A DNA stretch of 64,000 nucleotides from Bacillota bacterium (lineage in GTDB: Bacteria; Bacillota; Clostridia; Lachnospirales; Lachnospiraceae): the NCBI GenBank assembly GCA_023421505.1, contig JAEZTJ010000081.1:1-64000 (forward strand), given 5' to 3'. The notes under the pieces were generated by a model. That model had not been told where the DNA came from. It ran no database searches and saw only the letters and a list, made by a program, of their open reading frames with translations. Position numbers and translations under genes: made by a program. Shown here piece after piece: positions 7,051 through 16,646 of the stretch (positions within the stretch are counted from its first letter, which is position 1; every line of letters begins with the position of its first letter).

Positions 7051-9105
7051 ATGCCAAGATATCTTGTTATAGTTGAATCTCCGGCTAAGGCAAAGACAAT
7101 AAAGAAATTTCTGGGAACAAACTATGAAGTACTCGCTTCAAACGGACATGTCAGAGATTTGCCGAAAAGCCAGATGGGAATAGATATAGATCATAATTTT
7201 GAACCTAAATATATTACAATACGGGGTAAAGGGGATTTACTTGCAAAGCTTAGAAAAGAAGTTAGAAAATCTGACAAAGTTTATCTTGCAACCGACCCTG
7301 ACCGGGAAGGGGAAGCTATTTCCTGGCATTTAGCTCAGACCCTAAGACTGGAGGATAAGGATACCAGCAGAATTACCTTTAATGAAATAACTAAGAATGC
7401 TGTAAAATCCTCTATCAAGCAGGCAAGAGATATCGATATGGATTTGGTGAATGCACAGCAGGCGAGAAGGGTGCTTGACCGTATGGTTGGCTATAAGATC
7501 AGCCCACTGCTTTGGACAAAAATTAAAAGAGGATTAAGCGCAGGAAGAGTTCAATCCGTAGCACTTCGAATAATTTGTGACAGAGAGGATGAAATCAATG
7601 CATTCCTGCCGGAGGAATATTGGAATTTGGAAGCTGAATTTAACTTAAAAGGGAAAAAGAAGCTTCTTGCTAAATTAAATACTTCCAAAAAAGAGATCCG
7701 CTCAGAAGCGGAAATGGATAGTATATTAAAGCAATTAGAGAATTCTGATTTTAGCGTAAATGAAATAAAGAAAAGTGAACGAATCCGCAGAGCACCGCTT
7801 CCTTTCACTACCAGTACCTTACAGCAGGAATCTGCGAAAATTCTTAATTATTCCACACAAAAGACGATGCAGCTTGCCCAGCAGCTCTATGAAGGCGTGG
7901 ATGTGAAGGGGCATGGGACGATAGGTCTAATCACCTATCTTCGTACCGATTCCGTACGAATAAGTGATGAAGCAGATGGGGCAGCGAAGCAATTTATCAA
8001 AGAGAACTATGGAGAAACCTTTGTTGCATTAGAAGAAAATCAGGGTCGTACCGGTAAAAAAATTCAAGATGCGCATGAGGCAATCCGCCCAACCTATATA
8101 GAACTGACACCAAATGAAGTGAAGGAATCCTTAAGCAGGGATCAGTTTAGACTCTATCAATTAATATGGAAGAGATTCGTTGCCAGCAGAATGCAGCCGG
8201 CAAAATATGAGACAACAACGATTAAAATAGATGGAAATGGCTACCGTTTTACAACTTCAGCTTCCAAGCTTGTTTTTGAAGGCTTTATGAGCGTTTATAC
8301 GCCGGAAGAGGAGGAAGAGGAAAAGGGGGCTAATTTTGAGAATTTGAAGGAAGGGGATAAACTGCCGTTTCCGGAGTTTCACAAAAGTCAGCATTTTACA
8401 CAACCGCCTGCCCATTATTCAGAAGCTTCCCTTGTTAAGACCCTTGAAGAACTTGGGATTGGCAGGCCAAGTACGTATGCACCGACGATTACAACTATAA
8501 TTGCACGACGCTATGTTGCCAAAGAGAATAAAAACCTATACGTTACAGAGCTTGGCGAAGCAGTGAACAATGTAATGAAATATGCATTTCCAAGTATTGT
8601 GGATGTTAATTTTACTGCTAATCTAGAATCCCTTCTCGATTGTGTAGAGGATGGAACAATCAATTGGAAGACAGTTATCAGCAATTTCTATCCTGATTTA
8701 GCAGAAGCAGTGGATAATGCGCATATAATGCTTGATAAAATACAGATTGAAGATGAAGTATCAGAGGAAGTCTGTGACTTATGTGGCAGAAATATGGTAA
8801 TAAAATATGGACCGCATGGTAGATTCCTTGCTTGTCCTGGTTTTCCTGATTGTAAGAATACAAAGCCTTATCTGGAAAAAATCGGAGTGAATTGTCCGCT
8901 TTGTGGGAATGATATCGTAGTACGTAAGACAAAAAAAGGAAGAAAATATTATGGTTGTGCAGGAAATCCTGATTGTGAGTTTATGACCTGGCAGAAGCCT
9001 TCTAATATTAAATGCGAAAAGTGTAATGGAATTTTGGTAGAGAAGGGAAATAAACTAGTCTGCGAGAATGACAAATGCGGTTTCGTAATGAGCAACCCCA
9101 GATAA
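7051..9105 (+). CDS. topA: DNA topoisomerase I
   Basis: A 684-residue type IA topoisomerase that relaxes negative supercoils. The TOPRIM domain is at the N-terminus (LVIVESPAKAKTIKKFLG, then ATDPDREGEAISWHL). The active-site tyrosine lies in ITYLRTDSVRIS near residue 296. The C-terminal part carries zinc-ribbon modules with CxxC pairs: CDLC...CPGFPDC, CPLC...CAGNPDC, and CEKC...CENDKC. Length and domain order match clostridial TopA. GAGGG lies upstream of the ATG. dprA-topA-codY is a widely conserved order in Firmicutes, here widened by the dprA fossil. Confidence 0.97.
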   Translation: MPRYLVIVESPAKAKTIKKFLGTNYEVLASNGHVRDLPKSQMGIDIDHNFEPKYITIRGKGDLLAKLRKEVRKSDKVYLATDPDREGEAISWHLAQTLRLEDKDTSRITFNEITKNAVKSSIKQARDIDMDLVNAQQARRVLDRMVGYKISPLLWTKIKRGLSAGRVQSVALRIICDREDEINAFLPEEYWNLEAEFNLKGKKKLLAKLNTSKKEIRSEAEMDSILKQLENSDFSVNEIKKSERIRRAPLPFTTSTLQQESAKILNYSTQKTMQLAQQLYEGVDVKGHGTIGLITYLRTDSVRISDEADGAAKQFIKENYGETFVALEENQGRTGKKIQDAHEAIRPTYIELTPNEVKESLSRDQFRLYQLIWKRFVASRMQPAKYETTTIKIDGNGYRFTTSASKLVFEGFMSVYTPEEEEEEKGANFENLKEGDKLPFPEFHKSQHFTQPPAHYSEASLVKTLEELGIGRPSTYAPTITTIIARRYVAKENKNLYVTELGEAVNNVMKYAFPSIVDVNFTANLESLLDCVEDGTINWKTVISNFYPDLAEAVDNAHIMLDKIQIEDEVSEEVCDLCGRNMVIKYGPHGRFLACPGFPDCKNTKPYLEKIGVNCPLCGNDIVVRKTKKGRKYYGCAGNPDCEFMTWQKPSNIKCEKCNGILVEKGNKLVCENDKCGFVMSNPR

Positions 9106-9199
9106 ATTGAATAGTAATACTTTTTAAAAAGAAATTACAAAATTATAATAAATGAATATTAATTATCTCATAATATGTTCAATATTAATGAAAAGACTA

Positions 9200-9228
9200 T
9201 TGTTTTTGCAATTAATATATGATAAAAT
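9200..9228 (+). promoter_or_regulatory. possible codY promoter
   Basis: TTGTTT (9200-9205) and TAAAAT (9223-9228) are spaced by 17 bases, about 130 bases before codY. The match is moderate in an AT-rich region. No clear autoregulatory CodY box is seen. Confidence 0.4.
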
Positions 9229-9355
9229 TTAAAAGGTGATACAATTTGTCTTTATAACTGGTTGTATTACCTTCTTCCATGGAATTATATGTAATTTATT
9301 TAGATATAGATTGGAAGTTTAAGGGGGAACATAGAAAGCTGGGAGGAACCATTTA

Positions 9356-10129
9356 ATGAGTGTACAGTTGTTGGATAAGACGAGAAAAATTAATAACCTG
9401 CTGCACAATAATAATTCGCATAAGGTAGTATTTAATGACATCTGTGTGGTCCTTAGTGAAATACTTGCATCGAATGTCTTGGTAATCAGCCGAAAGGGGA
9501 AGGTGCTGGGAGTAAAAAACCGAAACGATATCAATGAAATAAAGGAATTGATTAAGGATGCAGTAGGAAGACATATAGATAGCTTGCTAAATGAGAGACT
9601 CTTGAATATACTATCAACAAAGGAGAATGTCAATTTAAGAACATTGGGATTCGAATTTGATAATGTTGATATCTATCAGGCAATTATAACACCAATAGAT
9701 ATTGCAGGGGAAAGGCTTGGAACCTTATTCCTATATAAGAATGGTCCGCAATATAATCTTGACGATATTATCTTGAGCGAATACGGAACTACTGTTGTCG
9801 GATTAGAGATGATGAGATCAGTTAATGAAGAGAATGCGGAAGAGAACAGAAAGGTACAGATAGTAAAATCTGCGATTGGTACTTTGTCCTTCTCGGAGTT
9901 AGAAGCGATAACACATATTTTTGAAGAATTGAGTGGAAATGAAGGAATTCTTGTGGCCAGTAAAATAGCCGATCGTGTGGGGATAACAAGATCAGTTATT
10001 GTGAATGCCCTTCGCAAATTTGAAAGTGCCGGTGTTATAGAATCACGATCCTCCGGTATGAAGGGAACCTATATCAGGGTATTGAATGATGTGGTTTTTG
10101 AAGAATTGAAAAAAGTGAATGATAACTGA
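9356..10129 (+). CDS. codY: global transcriptional regulator CodY
   Basis: A 257-residue CodY, the GTP- and branched-chain-amino-acid-sensing repressor that links nutrient state to metabolism, motility and virulence in Firmicutes. Residues 1-155 form the GAF effector domain. The C-terminal winged helix-turn-helix is plain: ASKIADRVGITRSVIVNALRK followed by FESAGVIESRSSGMKGTYI. GGGAGGAA is 7 bases before the ATG. The gene is directly upstream of the flagellar genes, as in Bacillus subtilis, but a convincing terminator separates them. Confidence 0.97.
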   Translation: MSVQLLDKTRKINNLLHNNNSHKVVFNDICVVLSEILASNVLVISRKGKVLGVKNRNDINEIKELIKDAVGRHIDSLLNERLLNILSTKENVNLRTLGFEFDNVDIYQAIITPIDIAGERLGTLFLYKNGPQYNLDDIILSEYGTTVVGLEMMRSVNEENAEENRKVQIVKSAIGTLSFSELEAITHIFEELSGNEGILVASKIADRVGITRSVIVNALRKFESAGVIESRSSGMKGTYIRVLNDVVFEELKKVNDN

Positions 10130-10151
10130 GGATAAATGGATTTGTTAGCGC

Positions 10152-10197
10152 AAAAGGATTTGTGGGAAAGGTTTTCTCATAAGTCCTTTTTATTTTT
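10152..10197 (+). terminator. rho-independent terminator after codY
   Basis: AAAAGGA...TCCTTTT forms an almost continuous stem of about 18 pairs, including G-U pairs, through AAAAGGATTTGTGGGAAA and its partner, with a T-rich tail (TTTTTATTTTT). It isolates codY from the flagellar operon. Confidence 0.85.
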
Positions 10198-10319
10198 ACC
10201 AGAAATCACTTAAAAATATTTGAAATTTATTTAATAACAATAAATTACAGCATATTATTGGTACGGGTTCCATAATATCACAAGGTTTAGTATTATTCTA
10301 CTATTTTTTCAAATATATC

Positions 10320-10347
10320 TTGTGTTTTTTGTAAATTTTATTATAAT
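10320..10347 (+). promoter_or_regulatory. promoter of the fla/che operon (sigma-A type)
   Basis: TTGTGT (10320-10325) and TATAAT (10342-10347) are spaced by 16 bases, about 26 bases before flgB. This is the only good promoter seen ahead of the long flagellar gene run. No sigma-28 type signal was found here. Confidence 0.65.
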
Positions 10348-10373
10348 AAACTATATATGAAAGGAGTGTAAAA

Positions 10374-10763
10374 ATGATCGGCTCTAACGCATTTAATTAC
10401 ATTAATGTATTGAACAAAGCGGCAAATGCTAGTTTAACCAGACATGAGATTATTTCAAACAATATAGCAAATGTAGATACTCCGAATTTTAAGAGGAAGG
10501 ATGTACAATTTGAATCGTATCTTATGACGGAGCTATCCGGAGGTTCTTCTTTAGATCAGGCAGTGGCAGGAACAGACTTAAATTCGCTCGATGAGACTGT
10601 ATATACTGATAACTCCAATTTAAGCTATCGTTTAGACGGTAATAACGTAGATATTGATACGGAGGAAGCCTATCTGGCTGAAAATCAAATTCGCTATTAT
10701 GCCTTACTTGATTCAATGACACAGGAATTCAGCAGAATCAGAGCAGTACTCTCAGCAAATTAA
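10374..10763 (+). CDS. flgB: flagellar basal-body proximal rod protein FlgB
   Basis: A 129-residue rod protein with the N-terminal flagellar rod signature (ISNNIANVDTPNFKRKDV, residues 24-41) and the C-terminal helix shared by axial proteins. FlgB is exported by the flagellar type III apparatus and builds the proximal rod with FlgC and FliE. AAAGGAG lies 8 bases before the ATG. It is the first gene of the flagellar operon, followed at about 190 bases by flgC; that gap holds no gene. Confidence 0.95.
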   Translation: MIGSNAFNYINVLNKAANASLTRHEIISNNIANVDTPNFKRKDVQFESYLMTELSGGSSLDQAVAGTDLNSLDETVYTDNSNLSYRLDGNNVDIDTEEAYLAENQIRYYALLDSMTQEFSRIRAVLSAN

Positions 10764-10954
10764 AACCTTTATAATTGTATGTGTTTTCCCGAAAGGGCGA
10801 GAAATGGAATAATAGTAGAATAGGATTTTTAGAAAATAGAGTTATTTAATTAATTTAGGATGTTATACAACAAGGATGTTAATTAAAATCTGGCAGGGTT
10901 CCTTAGTCAGATGATTATTGTATATAGATGATGTAAAGAAATCGGAGGATTATT

Positions 10955-11392
10955 ATGTCAGCGATGAATTCGATGAATGTTAGTGCAAGTGGAATGACAG
11001 CACAAAGGCTGAGAATGGATATCATTTCTCAGAATATTGCTAATGTAAATACAGTTCGGGATGGGGACGGCAATCCCTATAGAAGAAAGATGGTTGTTAT
11101 CGGAGAAAAGGATGTTTCGGCTTTTAGCGAAATGTTAGCAAGAACTTCGGGTACTGTGGGTAATGGTGTAAAGGTAACACAGATTGTGGAGGATAATGAA
11201 GCCGAGATGCGTAAGGTTTACGATCCTTCCCATCCAAATGCAGACGAAGACGGCTATGTTACATATCCAAATGTCAATATCGTTCAGGAAATGACAGATA
11301 TGATTGATGCTTCACGCTCTTATGAAGCCAATATTACAGCCTTTAATGCGGGTAAGAATTTGGCACTGAAGGGCCTTGAAATAGGTAAATAA
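10955..11392 (+). CDS. flgC: flagellar basal-body rod protein FlgC
   Basis: A 145-residue proximal-rod subunit. It has the rod signature ISQNIANVNTVRDGDGNPYRRK near residues 25-46 and the C-terminal FlgC motif (VNIVQEMTDMIDASRSYEANITAFN). It is exported and assembled onto the basal body together with FlgB. CGGAGGA lies upstream of the ATG. Confidence 0.95.
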   Translation: MSAMNSMNVSASGMTAQRLRMDIISQNIANVNTVRDGDGNPYRRKMVVIGEKDVSAFSEMLARTSGTVGNGVKVTQIVEDNEAEMRKVYDPSHPNADEDGYVTYPNVNIVQEMTDMIDASRSYEANITAFNAGKNLALKGLEIGK

Positions 11393-11432
11393 GGAAAGGG
11401 TGAAGGCTGATTTCATAACAGCCTGGTGATTT

Positions 11433-11741
11433 ATGAATATATCTTCTATAGGTAATTTAACAGATATCAGTAAATTTGCTACAGACTCTGCCTCTGTTTC
11501 AAATAATAAAAATGCTACCTTTGATAGCTTATATCAGGCAGCTGTTGGCTTAATCAATGAAACGAATAATTATACGAATGCAGCCAAAGAAGCAGAAATA
11601 GCTTATTCCTTAGGCCTTAATGACAGTACCAGTGATCTTCTGGTGGCTCAGATGAAAGCGAATATGTCAATTCAATATACTGTTGCTGTACGAAACAGTG
11701 TAATGGACGCTTATAAAGAAATAATGAACCTTCAGTTCTAA
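11433..11741 (+). CDS. fliE: flagellar hook-basal body complex protein FliE
   Basis: A 102-residue FliE, the adaptor between the MS ring and the rod. The C-terminal half has the family pattern (ETNNYTNAAKEAEIAYSLG, then VAQMKANMSIQYTVAVRNSVMDAYKEIM). The N-terminus is low-complexity, as usual. The ribosome-binding site is weak, and a small hairpin (AGGCTG/CAGCCT, 11404-11424) lies just before it, so translation may be coupled to or controlled by that structure. Confidence 0.93.
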   Translation: MNISSIGNLTDISKFATDSASVSNNKNATFDSLYQAAVGLINETNNYTNAAKEAEIAYSLGLNDSTSDLLVAQMKANMSIQYTVAVRNSVMDAYKEIMNLQF

Positions 11742-11746
11742 TTTGC

Positions 11747-11776
11747 ACAGGTGGATTGACATGTCAATTCACCTGT
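11747..11776 (+). other. 30-bp palindrome between fliE and fliF
   Basis: The 15 bases starting ACAGGTGGATTGACA are followed directly by their complement with one G-T pair, so the RNA forms a stem of about 13 pairs with a 4-base loop. No T-run follows, so it is not a standard terminator. It may protect mRNA ends, mark a processing site or bind a protein. Confidence 0.75.
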
Positions 11777-11810
11777 AATTTAGGAAAATAATTAATAGGA
11801 GCAAGGGGTA

Positions 11811-13412
11811 ATGACGGAACGGCTTAAGAAACTGCCAAAGCAGCTATTAGATATATGGAATAAATATACTGGCAAACAGAAAGCACTTATTATAAGTGTT
11901 GTCTGCGTTGTTGTTTTTGCGTTTGGACTTTTAGCATTTTTAATCAACAAGGTGGATTATACAGAATTAAAAAAATGTGAAGACTTGAATGAATTAAGTG
12001 CTGTAGTAGATCTTTTAAAAACTGAGGGCTACAAATACAGATTTGATGAGAAGACGCTTACCGTCTATGTTGACAGAAAAAAATCTCCTGATGCAATTGT
12101 ATTGTTAGCTAAAAATGATATAACAGCAGATGGTATTACATTGGAACAGCTGCTTGACAATAGCTTTGATACTACAAATGGTGATCGAATATTAAAAGCA
12201 AATTTACTTTTTTCTCAAAATATAAGTAATAAAGTAAAAGAAATGGAAGGCATTGATGATGTAGAGGTAAATTATATCCCCAAGGATACAAGTAATAATA
12301 TCTTTACAAATGAAACTGAGGATGTTCCTGCCAGTGTCATGCTTACGGTTAATGACAAATTTAAGCCGCAGACAGCAGAAACAATCGCGACAGTAGTTGC
12401 TGCTACCATTGGTAATAAAGATGCCAAAAAAATTAAAGTTGCAGATCAATACGGTAATTTATTATATGGTGGCACGGAGGATCTGTATTCTGCTATCTCA
12501 ATAAAGAATTCAATTGAATATAAGGAAAAGCTTCGTAACAACTTTATCAATAATCTCTATGGAATCCTGATTAAGGCAGACTTTAGTGATGTAGAGATTG
12601 CACCTCATCTGGAGTTTAATATGGATGTTGTAGAGGAGATGTATAAGGAATATTCTGCACCCGAGGGTATGGAGCAGGGCTTATATACATATAGCAAAAA
12701 TTATTCATCAAAGAATACGAATTCCTCAGACGGAGGAGTACCCGGTACAACCCCTAATGATGGGACATCTTATGAGATTCCCGATTCATCCGCTTCAAAT
12801 GGATCAACGGAAAGCTCCGAATATCAATATGCTCCCAATGAAAGACAAACGAATACAAAGTATGAGGTGGGAGCGGTCAAATCGGATATTTCTAGCGTCG
12901 GCATTATACTCAAACGGGTTAATACCATTAAACAGGAGCAATTGGAAAAAAGTGGCGCCCTCGATGGAACTACTTTTGAAGAATATGTTGCAGCTAATAG
13001 TGATGAAAAACCTATAGAAGTGGATCCGATGCTGATTACGCTTGTTTCTAATTCTACAGGAATACCCGAAAACAGTATTACTATAATGGCTAAGGAGCAA
13101 TCTGTATTTGTTCCTACAGTGAAGGAAGCCAGAAGCTGGACCGATTATCTACAGATCGCTTTGGTTGTTTTAATCGTTGGATTGTTACTGTTTGTAGTAT
13201 TTAAGAGCGTTAAGCCGGTAGAGGTTACAGAGCTGGAGCCGGAACTATCTGTTGAACAGCTACTAGCAACAACGAAGGAAAATCAATCGATTGAAGATAT
13301 TGAGTTTAACGAAGTCTCTGAAGTACGCAGAATGATTGAGAAATTTGTGGATGAAAAACCGGAAGCGGTAGCTCAACTACTGCGTAACTGGCTGAGTGAA
13401 GACTGGAATTAG
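11811..13412 (+). CDS. fliF: flagellar MS-ring protein FliF
   Basis: A 533-residue MS-ring protein. One membrane segment lies at about residues 24-46 (ALIISVVCVVVFAFGLLAFL) and a second at about 446-467 (LQIALVVLIVGLLLFVVF). Between them is the YscJ/FliF ring-building domain (DLNELSAVVDLLKTEGYKYRF; DNSFDTTNGDRILKANLLF) and a long Ser/Asn-rich linker of low complexity. The cytoplasmic C-terminus ends with the FliG-binding helix (FVDEKPEAVAQLLRNWLSED). FliF is the assembly foundation of the basal body and surrounds the export gate. Confidence 0.95.
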   Translation: MTERLKKLPKQLLDIWNKYTGKQKALIISVVCVVVFAFGLLAFLINKVDYTELKKCEDLNELSAVVDLLKTEGYKYRFDEKTLTVYVDRKKSPDAIVLLAKNDITADGITLEQLLDNSFDTTNGDRILKANLLFSQNISNKVKEMEGIDDVEVNYIPKDTSNNIFTNETEDVPASVMLTVNDKFKPQTAETIATVVAATIGNKDAKKIKVADQYGNLLYGGTEDLYSAISIKNSIEYKEKLRNNFINNLYGILIKADFSDVEIAPHLEFNMDVVEEMYKEYSAPEGMEQGLYTYSKNYSSKNTNSSDGGVPGTTPNDGTSYEIPDSSASNGSTESSEYQYAPNERQTNTKYEVGAVKSDISSVGIILKRVNTIKQEQLEKSGALDGTTFEEYVAANSDEKPIEVDPMLITLVSNSTGIPENSITIMAKEQSVFVPTVKEARSWTDYLQIALVVLIVGLLLFVVFKSVKPVEVTELEPELSVEQLLATTKENQSIEDIEFNEVSEVRRMIEKFVDEKPEAVAQLLRNWLSEDWN

Positions 13413-13463
13413 TCAAAAGAAAAATAAGTTTTATGCTTCAACTTGATTATTATGGAGGTACAT

Positions 13464-14480
13464 ATGGCAAAATCAGGTAATAGTGATATCAGCGGGATAC
13501 AGAAAGCGGCCATTCTTTTAATCAGTCTGGGACCGGAGCGTTCAGCCAGTATATTTAAACACCTTAAGGAAGATGAAATCGAGACTATGACCCTGGAGAT
13601 AGCGAATACCAGAAGTATTTCCCCTGCAACCAAGGATCAGGTTTTAGATGAATTTTATGAAATCTGCCTTGCACAGCAATATATTGCTGAAGGTGGTATT
13701 GCATATGCGAAGGAGCTTTTAGAGAAGGCTCTCGGACCTGAAAAGGCACGAGATGTAATCGGCAAACTAACAGCATCACTTCAGGTACGTCCTTTTGAGT
13801 TTGTAAGAAAGACGGATGCTTCCCAGTTATTAAACTTTATTCAGGATGAGCATCCGCAGACGATAGCGCTTATTTTATCTTATTTATCTTCGGGACAGGC
13901 CTCCACCATTATTTCTTCTTTGGCACCCGATAAGCAGGCAGATGTTGCAAAGCGTATTGCACAGATGGATCGCACCTCACCGGATGTTATAAAGGAAGTT
14001 GAGAAGATTCTGGAGAGAAAGCTTGCTTCCCTAGTTAACCAGGATTATACAATTGTCGGCGGTGTAGATTCCATTGTTGAGATATTAAATACCGTAGACC
14101 GCGGTACAGAGAAGCATATTATGGAAACTCTCGAAATTGAAGAGCCGGAGCTTGCGGATGAAATCAGAAGAAAGATGTTTGTATTTGAGGATATTCTTAG
14201 TCTAGATGATAAATCAATCCAGAGAGTACTGCGTGAAGTGGATAACAATGAGCTTGCAATTGCTCTCAAAGGTTCTAATGAACAGGTTCAGACAGTTATC
14301 TTTAATAATCTTTCCAAGCGTTTGGCGGCCATGATTAAGGAAGATATGGATTACATGGGACCGGTACGTCTAAAGGATGTTGAAGAAGCACAGCAAAAGA
14401 TTGTTAATATTATAAGAAAGCTGGAGGATTCCTCTGAAATTATTATTTCCAGAGGCGGAGGTGACGAAATCGTTGTCTAA
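13464..14480 (+). CDS. fliG: flagellar motor switch protein FliG
   Basis: A 338-residue C-ring torque protein. The N-terminal domain binds FliF (ISGIQKAAILLISLGPERSA), the middle domain has the EHPQTIALILSYL motif, and the C-terminal domain carries the charged torque helix (DDKSIQRVLREVDNNELAIALKG). The ATG at 13464 has GGAGGT upstream and gives the family start MAKSG; an in-frame ATG at 13443 lacks a ribosome-binding site. Its end overlaps the start of fliH. Confidence 0.95.
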   Translation: MAKSGNSDISGIQKAAILLISLGPERSASIFKHLKEDEIETMTLEIANTRSISPATKDQVLDEFYEICLAQQYIAEGGIAYAKELLEKALGPEKARDVIGKLTASLQVRPFEFVRKTDASQLLNFIQDEHPQTIALILSYLSSGQASTIISSLAPDKQADVAKRIAQMDRTSPDVIKEVEKILERKLASLVNQDYTIVGGVDSIVEILNTVDRGTEKHIMETLEIEEPELADEIRRKMFVFEDILSLDDKSIQRVLREVDNNELAIALKGSNEQVQTVIFNNLSKRLAAMIKEDMDYMGPVRLKDVEEAQQKIVNIIRKLEDSSEIIISRGGGDEIVV

Positions 14481-15252
14481 TGTAATTAAAGCTTATTCCG
14501 TACGGTATGATGATGAGGCAAAGAAAACAATCGGTACTTATCAACAGACCCTGAAAGAGATTCAAGTAAAACAAATCCCCAAACCGGTTGAACAAGAACC
14601 ACAGGAAGGCTTTGTAGAAGGACTAAAAGCAGTTGTTGTAGAAGCTACTTCACCTCCTGAGGAAACGAATGAGAAAGCTACGAAGATAATTGAGAAAGCT
14701 AATCAAGAGGCAAAAACGATTATTGAGCAGGCGAAGAAGGAAGCGGAGCGGCTAAAAAACGATACTATTACAGCTTCGAAAAAAAAGGGATATGAAGAAG
14801 GCCTGCAACAATCGAAAAACGAGGCACAAAAGCTAAAAGCTGAGTATGAGGAAAAAGCGCAGAAATTAAAGAGGCAGTATGAAGAGATGGCTCTTTCTAT
14901 GGAACCGCAGATGGCACAAATCATAACTTTATTAGTGGAGAAAATTACAGGTATTCTGATTCAGGATAGGGAGGAGGTAATTCTTTACCTTATTCATAAA
15001 GCAATTAAAAACATGGACAGAAGCAATGAATATACGATAAGAGTTTCTAAGGAAGATTATGAGTATGTTTCTGAAAGAAAGAATATCCTGATCAGTGCTT
15101 TGGGAGCAGAGGCTAATATCTATATCACAGAGGATGCGAACTTAACAAAAAACCAATGTCTGATAGAAACAGAGCTAAAAGTAATTAACTGTAGCCTTGA
15201 TATACAATTAAACAATTTAATAGCTGATTTAAAATTAATAGGCGGTATATAG
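14473..15252 (+). CDS. fliH: flagellar assembly protein FliH (stator of the export ATPase)
   Basis: A 259-residue FliH that dimerises and holds the FliI ATPase at the export gate. A long charged coiled coil spans roughly residues 60-145 (many Glu/Lys/Ala heptads), followed by the globular V-ATPase-E-like C-terminal domain (LLVEKITGILIQDREEVILYLIHKAI). I place the start at TTG 14473 because GGAGGTGA sits 8 bases upstream and the protein then begins MSNVIKAYSVRY, the form seen in relatives. A GTG at 14461 lies inside the ribosome-binding site. The start overlaps the fliG stop by 8 bases, so translation is probably coupled. Confidence 0.88.
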   Translation: MSNVIKAYSVRYDDEAKKTIGTYQQTLKEIQVKQIPKPVEQEPQEGFVEGLKAVVVEATSPPEETNEKATKIIEKANQEAKTIIEQAKKEAERLKNDTITASKKKGYEEGLQQSKNEAQKLKAEYEEKAQKLKRQYEEMALSMEPQMAQIITLLVEKITGILIQDREEVILYLIHKAIKNMDRSNEYTIRVSKEDYEYVSERKNILISALGAEANIYITEDANLTKNQCLIETELKVINCSLDIQLNNLIADLKLIGGI

Positions 15253-15289
15253 TTTTAATAAAATTGTCGATATATTATAGAGGATATTA

Positions 15290-15317
15290 GTGCGAAAATA
15301 GAAGGCAATTTTCGCAC
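15290..15317 (+). other. perfect 10-bp hairpin between fliH and fliI
   Basis: GTGCGAAAAT (15290-15299) pairs exactly with ATTTTCGCAC (15308-15317) around an 8-base loop. It ends 2 bases before the GGGAAGG ribosome-binding site of fliI and lacks a T-run. Translational or stability control is possible. Confidence 0.75.
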
Positions 15318-15338
15318 AGGGAAGGCATAGAGATTATA

Positions 15339-16646
15339 ATGATTTCAATAGATTTTGATAAATACAAACAGCTGCTTGATAAATCCTATGAGATAGAAAT
15401 CGGCAAGGTTGTAAAAATGGTTGGACTCACACTGGAGGCATCGGGACCAAGTGCAAACTTAAATGATGTCTGCTACATAACAGGAGAAGACAAACAAAAA
15501 AAAGTAGCCGAAGTAATTGGCTTTCGTGAGAACAGAATACTACTTATGCCCTATGATGATATGACTGGAGTTGGTATAGGCAGCTATGTTGAAAATTCAG
15601 GAATGGCCTTTAAAGTGCCGGTAGGAAATGAACTGCTGGGTAAAACCTTAGATGGTTTGGGCTTTCCGATAGATAATTCCGAGATAAGCTGTAACGATTT
15701 TTATCCGGCAGAAGCACCTCCGCCTGACCCATTAAAGAGGAAAATCATTGATGAAGTATTGCCGCTCGGCGTAAAAGCAGTCGATTCTATGTTAACCATC
15801 GGAAAAGGTCAGAGAATTGGTATATTTGCAGGCAGCGGTGTTGGTAAGAGCACCTTACTCGGAATGTTTGCCAGAAATACAAAAGCAGATATCAATGTAA
15901 TTGCGTTAATCGGTGAGCGAGGAAGAGAGGTCCGTGAATTTATTGAACGAGATCTTGGGGAAGAAGGATTAAAGCGCTCTGTATTAGTAATTGCAACTTC
16001 AGATAAACCTGCACTAATCCGTAAAAAAGCGGCAAAAACCGCCACTGCGATAGCAGAATATTTCAGGGATCAGGGCAAGGATGTTTTACTAATGATGGAC
16101 TCACTGACACGTTTCTCCATGGCACAGCGTGAGATAGGACTTGCTTCAGGAGAGCCGCCAGTATCCAGAGGCTATCCGCCAAGTGTCTATTCAGAGATGC
16201 CGAAGCTACTAGAGCGGGCTGGAAATTCTGAACATGGATCGATAACTGGATTATATACTGTACTTGTTGACGGTGACGATTTTAATGAGCCGATTACAGA
16301 TACAGCCAGAGGAATACTGGATGGACATGTTATGCTATCTAGAAAGCTGGGGCATAAGAATCATTATCCGGCAATTGATATATTACAGAGTATTTCAAGA
16401 TGTATGAGTTCCATTGTTACAAAAGATCATAAGGCCGCCGCAGGTAAGTTAAAGAATGTTTTGGCAACTTATCGTGATGCAGAGGATTTGATTAATATAG
16501 GAGCTTACAAAAGCGGTTCGAACTCAGAAATCGATTATGCGATTCAAAAAATTAAGGAAGTGAATAAGTTTCTGCAGCAGGATGTTTATGAAAAGCTTGA
16601 CTTCCAAGTAGAAATAGCAATGTTAATGGAGATTTTTAAAGAATAA
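15339..16646 (+). CDS. fliI: flagellum-specific ATPase FliI
   Basis: A 435-residue type III export ATPase homologous to F1-beta. Walker A AGSGVGKST is near residues 164-172, Walker B is LLMMDSLTR, and the catalytic GERGREVREF segment is present. It hydrolyses ATP to energise loading of export substrates and works with FliH and FliJ encoded on either side. The last base of its TAA stop is the first base of the fliJ ATG. Confidence 0.97.
   Translation: MISIDFDKYKQLLDKSYEIEIGKVVKMVGLTLEASGPSANLNDVCYITGEDKQKKVAEVIGFRENRILLMPYDDMTGVGIGSYVENSGMAFKVPVGNELLGKTLDGLGFPIDNSEISCNDFYPAEAPPPDPLKRKIIDEVLPLGVKAVDSMLTIGKGQRIGIFAGSGVGKSTLLGMFARNTKADINVIALIGERGREVREFIERDLGEEGLKRSVLVIATSDKPALIRKKAAKTATAIAEYFRDQGKDVLLMMDSLTRFSMAQREIGLASGEPPVSRGYPPSVYSEMPKLLERAGNSEHGSITGLYTVLVDGDDFNEPITDTARGILDGHVMLSRKLGHKNHYPAIDILQSISRCMSSIVTKDHKAAAGKLKNVLATYRDAEDLINIGAYKSGSNSEIDYAIQKIKEVNKFLQQDVYEKLDFQVEIAMLMEIFKE

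Noticed and set aside
10213..10227. CodY box upstream of flgB
   Set aside because: AAATATTTGAAATTT has four mismatches to the consensus AATTTTCWGAAAATT, and such matches are frequent in AT-rich DNA; it is also about 90 bases before the promoter.
14461..14472. GTG start for fliH at 14461
   Set aside because: The GTG lies within the Shine-Dalgarno GGAGGTGA, which points to TTG at 14473.
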